Below, one piece after another: positions 1-12,806 of a stretch of 64,000 bases of DNA. How positions within the stretch are numbered: the stretch's first letter is position 1; each line of letters starts with the position of its first letter. This DNA is from Allodiplogaster sudhausi (taxonomy: Eukaryota > Nematoda > Chromadorea > Rhabditida > Diplogasteridae): NCBI GenBank assembly GCA_945643635.1, contig CALZFC010000005.1, positions 9,514,501 through 9,578,500 on the forward strand, read 5' to 3'. A program made the position numbers and the translations under genes. The notes below the pieces were generated by a model that ran no database searches, was not told the DNA's origin, and saw only the letters and a list, made by a program, of their open reading frames with translations.

Positions 1-1160
1 TATATTGAAGACATGTTGGCCTGCAGAAATATTTACAACTGAATTTTTTAATTTCTTAGTTTTCGGACGAACTGAATGCTGTTATGCAAAAATGGATGCC
101 TAATTCGATTTGAGCGTAAAAATTGCAGTGAAATGATGTATCTGAAGTCGACCTCCCACCGAGAGGTTTTTCGTATTAGAAGAGAGATCAAAAAACTCTA
201 TTTACAGGGTAGATTTACTCCTATGGTGCACACAACATTCTATTTAATTCTCTTATGTTTACACTTCGTCTTTGCACACTTCTCATTCTTGTTTTCCATC
301 TTAAGTGATCTAGTGGTTAGAATGGTGCAAAAAGGCAATTGTGGATGATGACATATCTATCCTGCGAGCATTAGACTCCGTTGTTGGCGTTGCGAGGGTG
401 GGATGAACTTCCCTTTTTTGGTCTCTCCTTCTTTTTAATCTCTTCTTTTATGCAATCTCCTAACAAGTATTCTATGTTGCTCATGTTTTGTGCGGCCTTA
501 ATTCGTTAGAATCCTTCAATGTAATGGTAATGGGGGACCAGGATAGTCGCGCTCTCCGGGTAAAGGGAGATTTGTCAGAGGAGGGCTGAAGAAAAAGGAA
601 CTAGGAGGTGATTAATGGGCGAGAAATATCACGCGAAAGAAGTAGAGCAAAGAGTGCTAGACGAAAACAAAAAGGGTGCAAGGAAGGATGTAGCTGCAGA
701 ATTAGGATCACAAGACGCCTACGTGATCTTTGACGGGATCGTAACTGTCCTTGATCTCTAGCTCTCTTTCTCTATATCTCTTCATTTCTCTCTAACTCTC
801 TCTCTTTCACCTCTTTCCACTTTCTCTCTCCCCCTCCCCCTCTCTCTGCTCTCCTCTCTCTTTCACGTCTTCTCTCTCTCCGCTTTTATCTCTCCTCTTT
901 TTGTGTGTGCTCTGGCGTCCATTCATCCTGCAGGCCCCTACCACATGTGTTTCCTCCCCCACTCCTAGTACTCTACGTCCTGAATCCTTTTCTTTAGTTT
1001 TGCCCTTCTTTCCATTTTCCTCTGTCTTTCACTACCTATCTCTGTGGTCTCTCTCTCTCTCTCTCTCTCTCTCAATCCATCACATTTTTCCCCCTGCCCA
1101 GTCCACGGTACGAGCAAACAATGATCGTGACTTGGCGGCGACTGCAGTCCATTCCCATTT

Positions 1161-1198
<38 letters not shown>

Positions 1199-1826
1199 AT
1201 ATTTCTTTTTTATATCTTTCTTTTCATTTCATCGGCGCCTTCCATCTATTCTTCCTTACCTTTCTTGTTAGCTCTCTCCTTTTCGAGTTCTCTCATTTAC
1301 GCTTTGTCTGGTTCTCTCTCTCTTGCGCGCTCTCTCTCTCTCTCTCTCTCTTTCTCTTTTTTTTTCTCTCTCTCACTCTCTCTCTCTTCCTAAAAGCCAT
1401 TCCAAATCATCCCGTGTTTAACACAAGCACTTGAGATAGGGTCAGGAGACCTCAGCTTGAGCACCGAAAGAGTTGTCTTCTTCTTCCTTTTTCCCTGACA
1501 CACAACACGTGAATGTTCGGAACAACAAAATAGAGAAGAAGCATGGAGATAAACACAGGAAGTGATAAGAGAGATGGTAGGAGACTCATGAGAAGGCAAT
1601 CAACGAGTGTACTGAAGTAAAGTGACAGTAATATATCAAAAGTGACGGAGTTATGGTAATCACATGATTAGCAACATGCAATCGCTGAGTTTCATATATA
1701 CACTTCTTTATATTTTGCTTGAAAATTGAAACCACGTTTTCAAATAATGTAATCGAAAATAAAAAAATAAAAAAATTTGTGCATTTGTTTTCGTTAAAAA
1801 TGTGCTCTCAATAAAAACTATTACAG
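1..1826. other. No supported gene; CT-rich flank of a transporter
   Basis: I see no exon here that I can assign. The transporter starting at 1827 lacks its first membrane segments and these should lie upstream, but no hydrophobic exon with good splice sites is visible in this stretch, so they may lie before the window or in a missing piece of assembly. Positions 760-1390 are pyrimidine-rich with several (CT)n runs, for example around 1051-1073 and 1161-1192. Open frames across them are serine/leucine repeats and not genes. A 48-codon ATG ORF at 615-761 has no family resemblance. Confidence 0.6.
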
Positions 1827-4285
1827 GGATCTATTACGGCGTCTTCTTCATGATATCGATAGCGCTGATCTTCCTCTACACTGGATATCAGCTCGGAGTT
1901 GTCTGGAACACGATGAGGGTCTGTGTTTTTTTTTAATATTTATGTTTATTTCTTTATTCTAGTTGGGTAAGAAAAAGAAAACAATTCTGGTAATTTGGCT
2001 TAGCAAATTTCAGTAACAATAAGTAATATCGTTCGACAATGAAAAATGGCATTTAAAACGATGTTGATATTGTTAGAAACGCTGGCCCGAGTACCACGAG
2101 CACTGCCGCAAGCCGTTTCCGGAGATTGCGAAGAGGAGCATGGGTCCCGGAGCCAAGTCTGTTTAGAATTACTTGGCATTTCATTTTTTTAAATCTATAT
2201 TTCACTCGTGCCAAAAAACAACTTTCCTTGCGGTGCCGTGACAATGATTGGAGCTTAAGTATGGCAAAAAAACTTAAATATGTCTGGGGCTGAAATCACC
2301 TAAAATTGAACAAGCTCTTCGAATTCAGGAAGTTCACTTCTCTGCTGGTGAACGTGACCCTCTTCGGCATCTGTGTTGTCTACCTTCTGCTCTCCTCCAA
2401 CATAGCCTACTACTTTGCGGAGCACTTCCTCAGCCAATATATTGAGATGTCGTATTGCCAGGTTAGAGCGGAATTGTATAAATTGGGAGGGAAATGAGAG
2501 AGAGAGGGAGAGAGAGCGATAGAGAGAGAGAGATAAGGAGAAACAACGAGATAGTAAAGTCATAGCTCCGAGCAGAGGACAAAGTACATGAAAGAAATTG
2601 TGCTTGTCGGTGAGAAGAAGGAAAAAGGGAGAAGTGTACACTCTGGAGAGTAAAGAGCGCGACTGTGTGAAAACATTTGCTCATTTCCCAGTCTGGGAAT
2701 AGGGCTGTGGGTGGAAAGTAAATATTGCAAGTATCGCAGAATGAGTAGATCCTCTCTACAGTAGAGAAGGAAAAACAAACTAAAATCAGATTGTCGCGAG
2801 CTAGTGAATGGGAACGTAGTAGTTTGTGATGTAAACTCGGCATGGGGATATGGTTTAGGATTTGAAAAAAATAGGTCTGACCCTATGTTGAGTAGATGGT
2901 TGCAGTGATTGGAGAAGGAAAAAGAATACAACCCTCGAAGCATTTGTGCAATACTGGCAATTCCAAAGCGTAAATACATAAAATGAAGGAATAATGTCAA
3001 AGTGACTGGCATAAGTTACAGACCATCGTCGTGCTGGCCTTGCTACTCTCTCCTTTCACTTACCTCAAGAGCCCCGCTGACTTCTGGTATGATTTGAAGT
3101 TTTTACTAGTGAATGATTATATTATTTTTTCTAGTGATGATCGATGGGCAGTTATGTCAACTGGAATTAAAATATTTAATCTAATAATAAATAAGCTGTA
3201 ATGAATTGTTAGCTGTAATGAATTGTTTGAAGAAGAATGGTTACAGGCCCGTGATTGTGCTTGCGATGGTTACGACGACCATGGCAGTGTGTATGATTGT
3301 TGGTGGAGTGGCGAGAGATGCGGAAGGTTAGAGAAGAGGAGAGAGAGTGTGTGTGAGAGAGAGGATAGAGAGCTAAGGATCCGAATCAGAGAAGCCTTTC
3401 AATTAGACCTTTTGTTAATTTGTGTATTCTAAACAGACTAGTATTAATTGAATGGTAATTTTCTAATTGAAACAGACCAATATTTTGTTGCAGGTTGCTA
3501 CAAGGCTGCGTCGTATCCAGAGGTTCGCTCGGACCAAGTCATCCTGTCTCTTGGTTAGCTTGCTAATTATTGTTCAATATTTTTCGGTGTTTTTTCGGTT
3601 GGATTTAACAGCAGTGAGATTGCGCGATTTCTTTAAGGCACGTTTTTGTTCGCCTTCTCTGGCCACTACGTCTTTCCTACCATCCAGAATGATATGCGAG
3701 AGCCCAAGAACTTTACCCGCTCCATCATCCTTGGATTCACGCGTTGGTTCTTTTGCTTAATTATTTATAAGTTTATTCATTTAAAGACTTTACAAACGGT
3801 TTTTATTGCCTGTATATCGTGGTTCTACATGATCATTCTGTTGCTTGCTGAATGAAAGAGCCGATGAGAGAGAAGAGTTCAACATGTTCACAGTTTTCGG
3901 TGTGCCAAAGAAAGAGAGAAAGAATGGCGTATCCAATTGCAGTGGTTGTCTGCCTGTACATGCCAGTCTCAGCCATTTCCTTCCTCGTCTACGGCGATTC
4001 TCTTCAGCACTCGGTCAGCTCACTTTCTTTATTCCTTCTTTTTATTCTTTTTATCACCTCAAACAACGTATTCACTGTGTATCTAAAAAAAAATTCTGGA
4101 ACAAGCGCAAGAACGGTTTTCGTGGACTATAAAGTTTTGCTTACAATTGTATTAATGAGAAGAGAGAAAAAGAATGTTTTGTTCTTTGAGGTTATCTACT
4201 CGGTGCAGACGAACTGGCTACAGCTCGGTGCGAACAGCATGATTGCCGTCCATTGCATTCTTACGCTGGTTAGTCGAGAGTGGCT

Positions 4286-4333
<48 letters not shown>

Positions 4334-6327
4334 GGGTGAGAGAGAGAGAGAGTGTGTGTGTGTGTGGACACAGAGAGGATAAAGCAAAATGCGAGGAGAG
4401 TCTTCTGCAATGAGCAAAATTCAATTTTTCTACAATCGATATTTCGAAAAATACTCGTGTAGTTCCAGAGAACATTTGCGAGATATACATACACATCACT
4501 GAATTGAAAAAAAATAAGTGAGAGTGAGGAAAAGATAAAGATAATTAAAAGAAAGCGTAATTCAGGTGATCGTGATCAATCCGATCAACCAGGAGGTGGA
4601 AGAGTTCTTCAAAGTTCCGCATCGTAGGTTTATCTTGATAACTTAATTTGCTCTTCGTGTTCTTCTTATCAGTTCGTAGTTCCTCAGTTTTCCCTAAAAT
4701 GTAGAAGTTAGACACTAAAAGACACTAATATAAAAGGTCTAACCACAAGTCATTCTATATAAGCAGGAATTTAATCGATGTTTTAAAGGATTTTAATCGA
4801 TGGCAATAACTTTGTGAATCCATCCTGTTATTTATTTTTGTTTATATTTAGGAATACTATAATTTCCCTCAGACTTTGGCGTGGGCCGCTTCGTGGTTCG
4901 CACATGCGCTCTGCTCTCCGTCGTCTTTGTCGGCCTCACTGTCCCCGACTTTTTCCCTGTAAGTTTATTTTTTATTATCTATTTATTTTCATTTATTCCG
5001 TTTGGCGGACTCTTGTTCCTACCTATGTTCGATAAAAAAGACACATCAACTTTTTATTGCCATTTTTTTGGGTGCTACTGCTCTCTCTCTCATTAGTAGA
5101 ATACTCAGTTATAATATTCACTCTCCCCAAACCATCCTTGCCCGCTTTTTTCGATCCTCGCTATATATATACGAAATCCTTTTTTTTCATGGGAGTCATT
5201 TCCATCTAGAAATGTTATATATAAAGAAGAGATAAAAAAAAGGTGTGGAAATAAAGAAGATTTTGGCTTAGGTGATGAACGTGGTGGGAGCGTCGACGAT
5301 ACCGCTTGGCTGCGTTGTGCTGCCCTCCTTCTTCTACATGTACATCCAGGCTGCTGAGGAGTACGAGTGGAAGAGAGACGAGATTCCTTCATTCAGAGAG
5401 TAAGTTTACTTTAATTATTATTTCAATTAAATTATAAAAGTCGACCATAAATGCACTGTATTGAATATTTGAGATGAAAGCTGACGAGCTACTAAATTGG
5501 AGTGAGTAAACAAAAAGCACAGGCAACTCTATGTTATATGTCACAAAATACTGCTACTTCTTAACCTACTTCGTAGAGGCATCTTTGAGTGCATGTCAAT
5601 AATGTTTGATCATCTTCCAGTGTCCTCTACCGCACGAAGAAATCCACTCTCTTCATCAACATAGTTGTGCTCTGTAAGTGGCAGCCTATTTCGTCTCCTT
5701 TATTATTGTAGCTTTTTAAATATTATTATTGTCTTGACTATAATAAAAAATATCGCGTTTGTTACAAGTCGGAGTGATAAACCTTGAATTTGTTCGAATA
5801 ATAATTCTTTAGCCGTCGCCGTCTTTGGCGGAATCCTCGGACGTACCAAGCAATTCTCGGGATGCGAGAGGCCGCTTTCTCCGCCCCCTGCTATCTCCAG
5901 CCATTCATCACCCAGAACGTCACCGTCAACACCAATGCTGGAGGTGAGAGAGAAAGATAGAAAGAGAGAGAGAGAGAATGGGTGATTGAGAGAGAAAGTG
6001 GGAGGATGTACAGTGAGAGGTGGGAGCAAGTTGGAGAGGGAGAACGAACCCGGATGACAACCAGGGCATGCAATCCACCACAACATAATTAGTGTAGTGG
6101 TTGCTGGTGCGCAAAAATCTTGTTACGTCATATCCAAAATAATGTAGTTCTAAGGGATTCTGAGGTGATGTTCTCGGTTTCACTTTATCAACTTGAAAAC
6201 TGAAAAAAAGACGAAAAGATGAACTTGAGAAACGAAAAGGATTGCAGGCCACGGCTTCGCTCAGCAGTGCTGCGGCGCGTATCGGAATGTCACGACCTTC
6301 CTCGACTCGTGCAGCTCTGCCATCTAA
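1827..6327 (+). CDS. Aa_trans family amino-acid transporter, 5' partial, apparent frameshift
   Basis: Multipass amino-acid transporter of the Aa_trans (SLC32/36/38-like) superfamily, expected to move amino acids across the plasma or an organelle membrane; substrate unknown. Exons I can phase: 1827-1918, 2077-2156, 2329-2461, 3022-3086, 3247-3326, 3494-3553, 3638-3742, about 3924-4013, 4191-4268, 4566-4623, 4873-4958, 5272-5399, 5621-5673, 5813-5943 and 6248-6327 (TAA). Family hallmarks are the loop [31 protein letters not shown], the helix ending FLVYGD, and hydrophobic helices in most exons. The N-terminus (helix 1 and the GDxxGGG-type loop) is absent. The acceptor before about 3924 is unresolved. 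In exon 5813-5943 the last helix (VAVFGGILG) and the following text ([18 protein letters not shown]) are one base out of frame. The family call is firm; the exact exon set is moderate. Confidence 0.85.
4288..4366. repeat. (GA)n/(GT)n microsatellite in transporter intron
   Basis: Purine-rich GA dinucleotide run followed by a short GT run, within the intron after exon 4191-4268. It makes spurious serine/leucine ORFs on the other strand. Confidence 0.9.
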
Positions 6328-8603
6328 GGAGGAACTATTGGCACTCTACCAAGAATACCTCGTGGTCTGGCATTTATCCTTCCCGCCAAGACCATTCAAA
6401 TCTCCCGCTCCTTCTCTCTTTTCGTCGTGCAATACTAGCACAATATGATATTCCACTTCCATATTCATTTTAAAGTTGCACTCAGTGTTTTTTCAACTAT
6501 TGTACATGATCATTTTACTCTATTTTTTGTTAATATTGTTAGAGTAAGACTCCATTGTAACCCTGCAATCATATGATGAATTTAGCACAAAAAAAATCGC
6601 TGTTTAATTTTATTGTTAATGATGTAACTATAGCTTTCCCCTCTCCTTTCCAACAGATGTATTCATCTAAAGTGGGCCCTCTATATTAGCTAAGGCTGTG
6701 TTTCGCTTTCTAAGACTGGGATTGTAAGGCTGTCACGAATAGGCAACCAGAAAATAGAATCATTCCAGAAAAGACTTTTTTTGCTCTCTCTCCCTCTCTC
6801 TCTCTCTCTCTCTCCCTCTCTCTCTCCCTCTCTCCATCTCTCCATCTCTCACTCATTCTCCATCAGACTTTTTGATTTGCATTTTGCCAGCTCCTTAATT
6901 CGTTCAAATTTCGAAAGAGAGCAACATGAATAAGCTCATATCTTATACTACAGATGTCTGCTTATCTCCGTTGTGTCTTTTAAGTTTGTCTCCATGTGCA
7001 TTTACATGCTTCCTGCGCGTGTTTGTGTGCCTTATGCGAGTTAGCCTTACTGACCTTAAAATGCCTTAGCCATATCTAGAAGTTCATTTTACACTCTCCC
7101 TTTCTAACGAGATTGAGCGTTTCGAATGCCCACCCCTCCCATTATTTCTAAAAATTAATGCCACCCTTCCAAGCTAATTCAACAAGCCGTCATGCCAAAA
7201 TGAAAATGCTTTTTTTTGTGCCCCACGAGTTGTTGGTTCCTTATACATACATAGAGCATTGCATTCCCCCTGAAATGCCCTTTAAGATGGGTTGCCTATC
7301 TCCTTTTCCTCTGGATCTGTTTTAAACATCCGAACTCTCCCCGCCCGTCCTTCTTTTATGCCCCTCCTCTACTGGATCGTCTTCGGTGTATCACCGCAGA
7401 ACCTGTTCTTCCAATGAAATCACGAGTTTACTCCCTAATTTTCACTTCTCTATGTTTTTTTTCCTTAGAAGAATTTTTCCTCTTCCCAACCCGTATACAT
7501 AGTGCTGCTACCCAATTGAATTCTTGTATCTCCGGTGTACCTGACAGTTTTATTCGGTGTCAGTTCGCTGAATGGAGACATACGGTACCTAATATGCAAA
7601 TGAGTTTAAGAAGTTAGAGCTTGCTCAGTTTCTTTCTTGATTTCATTTCCTTTCCTTCTCCCCATACTCCCCCCCCCTCTTCACCCCAACACTGTACAAA
7701 GTAATGTTGTTATCTTTTTGCTGTTAGCATAAGTGAGATTTCTCTGTGAAGTTTTCTCGTTTTCATTGTAATCAGCCTGTTATTTTTGCCTCACTGTGTG
7801 GAGTAACTTTCGAAGTGTTCTTTTGAATGCAATCGTTATAATGTAGAAGACTGGCAAATTGTAAGAAGATTGACGAGTTCTTCTCGTGAATTGTGAAATT
7901 TGCTTTGCTTTGAAGAATAAAGAAGGAAGGAATACGCGGTGTTGCCTTTTTGCCTTCGTTTGGAATCAATCATTAATAAAGACATGGGATAAGGTTTTAT
8001 GGAGCTCTGGAAACGAATCTAGAATTATTCATTTGGAATCGAGGTTCATTGAAACGAGTCTTTCCCATGCGCACTCTGAATAAGATTGATATCTTGATTT
8101 GATGATTTCATTTGCGCCCTCTAATAATCACTCCATTAGAGATGATGATGTTAGAAGTGGAGCTGACTTCGTGTAAATGAATTCATTCCGGTCGGAATCA
8201 ACTCTTCCTAGACGCCTCTGATAGAATGCTCACCTCTTCCGTCTTGTAGCCGACGCCAAGCAATGACAGCCCCCTTCAGTAATCCCCCTGCGGAATTGGA
8301 CACTTCCTCAGAGGCATGCGGAAAGTGAGCAGAGAGCGAGAGAGAGAGGGCGAAAGAGAAAGAGGATGTAAGAGAGAGAGAGAGAGAGAGAGAGAAAAGC
8401 TCTTCCAAAACAAAACGGTCGGACAGCAGCTGCCGCTATCAAAGAATAGTTTGACTCTAGAATAAAAAGAGCTCCGGATGCTCCGCCCACCCGTCCACTT
8501 TCATATGCCATCAAGCAGAAGAAGCCTCAGTGATGTCTATTGCAAGGGCTCTGATTATTTTTTTTTCTCTGAGATTGTTTCTTTTTCTTCTATCTGCCTC
8601 TCT

Positions 8604-8638
<35 letters not shown>

Positions 8639-8733
8639 CTATCTCTCTCTTTTTGCCCTCTCTGTCTCCTCTCTCTCTCTCTCTCCCTCTCTCTTTCTCT
8701 CGCTTTCTTTGTTTTTCTACCTTACCTGTATTA

Positions 8734-8770
<37 letters not shown>

Positions 8771-8805
8771 GCCTTCTCTCTCTCTGCCCTCTCTCTCCTC
8801 TCGCA

Positions 8806-8843
<38 letters not shown>

Positions 8844-9348
8844 TACCCTCTCTCTCTCTCTCCTTCCCTCTCTACTCTCTGACGAACCTCCTACCACATG
8901 AGCTAAATAGAGTGGCAGCGAATTGACGCTTATAATTACGCGGGTCGTCCGCTCTTGTGCAAGAGGAATTAAGCGTATTTTGAGTGCTGCTGAATAGTCT
9001 ATGAGAAGCCATGGGCAGAGCACATTCGATGCAAACCAATTTCACTCTCTCCTCTCCCCCCCTCCCCCCGCCTCTCTTTCTCTCCCTCTCTCTCTTTCTC
9101 CCTCTCCCTCCCTCTCCCTTCCTCTCTCCCTCTCTCTACTCTATTTTCTCTCTCTTTTTCCTACTCTTCCTCCCTTGCCCTCTGTGTCCAAGGACTGTGT
9201 TTTGCTGCTTTCGTTCTCATATATTCATTCTCTCCTCTTTTTTCATCATTCTCAATCTTTGGTGCTACCATTACTTCACTTTTATCTGTCCCTGTTTGCA
9301 TATCCTTCTGGTCTTCTTTGCTCTCTTTCTCTCTCACGATCTCATCCT

Positions 9349-9389
<41 letters not shown>

Positions 9390-9939
9390 GCAATCTCTCT
9401 CTCTCTCTCTAGCTCGTTCTTTCTCACCTCTCTCTCTCCAATCTGCTCTGACGTGTTGTTTCCCTTGATGTGCTTCCCTCGGGAACGCGCGGAGGATGCG
9501 CCGTTCGTGGAGGAATGCAGTGATTTGTAGCGGCCTCCAGAACTGATACTACCACATCCGGCCGGAGGGGATCTTTGAGAGTTGCAATTTCTTCCTCTCG
9601 CACGCTTTCAAACAACCGCCCGCCAACCAAATCGCGTGTTCATTTGTCTTGCCTAGTTAGCGCAGTCGCATAAAGTAAACGTTTTCCCCGGCTTTCTCTC
9701 TCACTCGACTCAATTTTTCTCAAATCCTTTCGCTCTCTCCCAGTAATTCCATTGTAATTCTCTCTCTGTCTCTCTCTCTCTGTCTCTCTGTCTCTCTCTC
9801 TCTCTCTCTTTTCCCTTTCTCTACATGCGCCACGTTCGATCCATCTTCATGAATAAATCAACTTGTCACTCATAAAATGACATCATGTATTTTTCTGTGA
9901 AAGAAGTTAGTTGAAGATGACAAAGTGAAATCTCTCAGG
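6328..9939. other. Intergenic DNA with long CT microsatellites
   Basis: No gene is supported between the transporter and the globin. Positions 6780-6850, 8580-8880, 9050-9160, 9345-9440 and 9760-9810 are CT-dinucleotide dominated; the long serine/leucine frames there are translations of repeats. AATAAA-like signals occur near 7916 and 7974, but I cannot tie either to a transcript. Positions 6900-8200 are ordinary AT-rich DNA with no recognisable feature. Confidence 0.6.
8584..8884. repeat. (CT)n microsatellite array
   Basis: About 300 bases of almost pure CT dinucleotides broken by short TTT, GC and CTCC interruptions. It is one of the longest microsatellite blocks in the window and lies in the gap between two plus-strand genes. 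Confidence 0.95.
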
Positions 9940-9953
9940 AAAAGAGGGCTGCG

Positions 9954-11486
9954 ATGGTTGGCTTCATCGCTACTTTAACTGCGCGCGACCGCGAGATTCT
10001 TCGTCGTTCTTGGGACATTGTCTCTCGGTCAGCGACTTTATTCATAATTAACTCGAAAAAATATTTCAAGGAATTGCTTCACCTGCGAAGAGTGACAAAC
10101 AAATGGTTGGTCATCTTTTATGACTCAAAAGTGACATGTAAACAAAACACTCTTACCTATGTATTGCGTTTAAGAAAAAGTTTAAATGCATCACAAAACG
10201 TTCCAAAATACCCTATAAATTTGCACTGATCATTGTTCTGAATAGTATATTTCCCGATAACCTTTCTCTTTCAGACGATTCGTTTTAGCTTTCGTAGCAT
10301 GACCGAATGACCCTTTTTAAGACAACGTGTCTTATTTTAGCGATCTTCAAGGAATCGCCGTCAGCATTTTCGAGATGATATTCGAGCTGGTGCGTTAGAA
10401 CTTTTGGACTTCTTGTGTGCGTACATGATAAATATGTAAATATGTACATATGTTCGCCTACCCGATCTATGAAGCTGTGGAATCTGATATTCCCGCCAAG
10501 CTAACAACTTCCGTGATTCAAAAACCGTTTGCCAGGCTCCTGACGCGAAACTTCTCTTCGAGTTCATGATGAAGGATCCGCATCATCATTACGGAGAGAG
10601 AGGGGAGAAGCCACCGAGTGAGCTCGCCTTCCACGCGCTGCGATTCATTCAGGCAAGAATTTATCCAAGGTTTCAAAAAATAGTAAAAATTCTATCAACG
10701 TAATCTTACAAAGGAAACTTGTAAATCGTGCACTCAGGTGATCGAGAGCGTCGTGCAGAATCTGGAGAACACGGACGCCCTCGCGATTCTCTTCGACAAC
10801 GTCGGCAACATCCACGCGAGGCATCAGGAGCAGCTCGGATTCAAGTCGGCCTTGCTGCATAATTAAAAAAAACGTTTTTATTAATATAATTTAAGAAATA
10901 TTTAATATAAATTTTTAAAATATAGTTTTAGAGTAACTTTGAATTGACTTTTGTCTTCATTCATGCGATAAGTCAATTTCATTCGATCATATATCGCTAA
11001 TGCTTTATCTTCGATGAAAAAAAAGATGAAATACATAGGCAAAATATTAATAATGACCTATTAGACCAGGGAAAATGGCGCAGATAATAGAATGAAACGG
11101 CTTGCCACATTAGATCTCACTACTGGAACGTCTTCAAAGAGTGCACACTCTTCCACTTCCGGCGGGCGATGGCAGCGGCGGCGGGGCGCGGGCGGCGGTC
11201 AGGCAACTCCGCCTCTTCCTACTTCTTCTTGGCGCGGCGGCGCGTCTCGCGCTTCCGCGCCGAGCTCCGCAAGCATCTCTCCTTTGCAAGATGCGACGAG
11301 GACGAAGGCGAGGTCGTCGAGGCGGGCGCCGATAAAGACGGAAGGAGGAAAGCATCCGCGGCCGCCTTGCGACTGGACGACGACGAGATGCTCAACTATG
11401 CCGATATCGACTGCGCCATCATTCTTTGGCGAGAGGTCAGTTTCTCTCTCTCTTCGTGTTCTTCCTTCTTTCTCTCATTCTTTCTC

Positions 11487-11529
<43 letters not shown>

Positions 11530-11553
11530 GCTGTACTTCCCTTTCTGTCTCTT

Positions 11554-11589
<36 letters not shown>

Positions 11590-12022
11590 CAGGTCCTCGG
11601 AGTGATGATCGAGCGAATGAATCGTGCATTGGAGGCGCGCGGCGCGATCCGCCGCCAGAACCGCGCCACCATCGAGCATGACAGCGACGTGGCAGAGGGC
11701 GCATACGGGCAGCATCATCATCATGACACCAAGCACAGCATACACAATGCGGTGAGAGGGAGATGGAGAAGGAGAGAGAGAGAGAGAGGAGAGAAAGAAA
11801 GAAAGAGGAGAAGGTGCAAGCGTTAGAGAAATAGAGAGAATGAGAAAGAGAGGGGAGAAAAGAAAGAAACGGAAGGCGAAGCTTCCTTCTCCTCTTCAGT
11901 ATTTCAAGCATGAGATCAGCGTGATCGTCCCCGATGTCTTCATGCGCCGTGGCTCGAAAGAGGGAGTGGGGCGACGACTCGCGGCCACTTCCATGGCTGG
12001 CGAGGAAGGATCATCAAATTGA
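9954..12022 (+). CDS. Divergent nematode globin, 316 aa
   Basis: Haem-binding globin. Seven exons, all phase-consistent: 9954-10027, 10341-10389, 10536-10652, 10738-10844, 11114-11435, 11593-11751 and 11900-12022 (TGA). The A-helix motif TARDREILRRSWDIV, CD-region LLFEFM, likely distal His74 (SELAFHALRF), likely proximal His106 (VGNIHARH) and SHYWNVFKECTLFHFRRAM in the G helix give the fold. Between G and H helices there is a long low-complexity Ala/Arg/Asp-rich insertion encoded by GC-rich exon 5; the H helix follows (exons 5-6), then a His/Arg-rich tail. At 316 residues it is about twice a vertebrate globin, as many nematode globins are. ATG 9954 was chosen because it lies 14 bases after an acceptor (CTCTCAG, ending 9939), which suits a spliced leader or a non-coding exon. 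Intron 3 has a GC donor. Role (oxygen sensing or redox) is not deducible. Confidence 0.92.
11461..11592 (+). repeat. (CT)n run forming the pyrimidine tract of a globin intron
   Basis: Nearly all of globin intron 5 is CT dinucleotide repeat running directly into the CCAG acceptor at 11592. The repeat therefore supplies the polypyrimidine tract. Confidence 0.9.
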
Positions 12023-12601
12023 AAACTCGCCGAGAATAGGGCCCCACATCATTAACTTTTTCACTGAAGCCTATCGATTATACATTATCATCATCTTATC
12101 ATTGTCAAGCGAATATGCAATGTGTTACTCTTTCTATATGTAAATTGTATAGCACTTATCTGCTTTTGGAATGTATGAAAAATGTTCTTTATAATTAGTT
12201 TTCTTATCAGCGATTTTTACAGAGCGAGAATGATTTTCTGAAATCTTAGCAGCACTTAAAAGTGAGTCAAAAATGATAAGGAAAACCTCGAAAAAGAAAT
12301 AAGTATATTAGCAAAATTCAAGTACGAATGTTTTGCAAGATGTTTTACAAATTAACTGATATCTTAACAAATCTATGAAACTTTCTTGACGGCTTTCAAT
12401 GATCCAACGTAATCTTTATCGTGTAAGTCAGCTTTACATGTTGTACATACATTCTGCGACCATAAGAAGGACATGAAATTTATTGGTGTGGCGATGACAA
12501 GAGATTGGGCTGAGAAAGAGTGGAATAAGCATTATAGCTAATCCTAATTTAAATGTTAGGATTAGCACGTATTTATATATTATATTAAAATACTATTTTT
12601 A

Positions 12602-12645
12602 TGTACAAACTAGATGCAGACGAATACATTCAAAAAGGAAATTCC
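12602..12645. repeat. Short relic similar to the foldback element at 56 kb
   Basis: TGTACAAACTAGA followed by TGCAGA-like and AATAC-like blocks matches the same order of blocks in both arms of the element at 56184-56665, with about ten bases missing between the first two blocks. It is too short and diverged for certainty. Confidence 0.4.
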
Positions 12646-12806
12646 CTTAGTGTACTCTTTACTCTATATATACAATAATCCTAACAATTTAGACTCATGT
12701 CTAATTCTCCACTTTATTAAATGCATCACCGATTCCATGACCGATTCCAATTCCAATTACTAGCTGACCATGAGCAGGGAAACAATTGCAGGACGCCAAG
12801 AGAGAA

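Noticed and set aside
603..761. AGGAGGTGATTAATG followed by a 48-codon ORF, looking like a bacterial ribosome-binding site and small gene
   Set aside because: The surrounding genes are clearly eukaryotic and spliced, the ORF has no family resemblance, and a single match to an anti-Shine-Dalgarno string is expected by chance in 64 kb.
901..1434. Long serine/leucine-rich open frame
   Set aside because: Translation of CT microsatellites; both other frames and the reverse strand are open too, and there is no codon bias. The same applies to long Ser/Leu or Arg/Glu frames elsewhere, such as 8478-8901, 9001-9468, 30348-30926, 47763-48518, 52291-52689, 53515-53958 and 60150-60583.
6242..6448. Alternative C-terminus of the amino-acid transporter in the undisturbed frame
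   Set aside because: It stays open but is Ser/Arg/Pro-rich and lacks the hydrophobic and cysteine pattern seen in the other frame, which stops at 6327.
11134..11355. Arginine-rich minus-strand frame over globin exon 5
   Set aside because: It is the reverse shadow of a GC-rich plus-strand exon that joins in phase with its neighbours.
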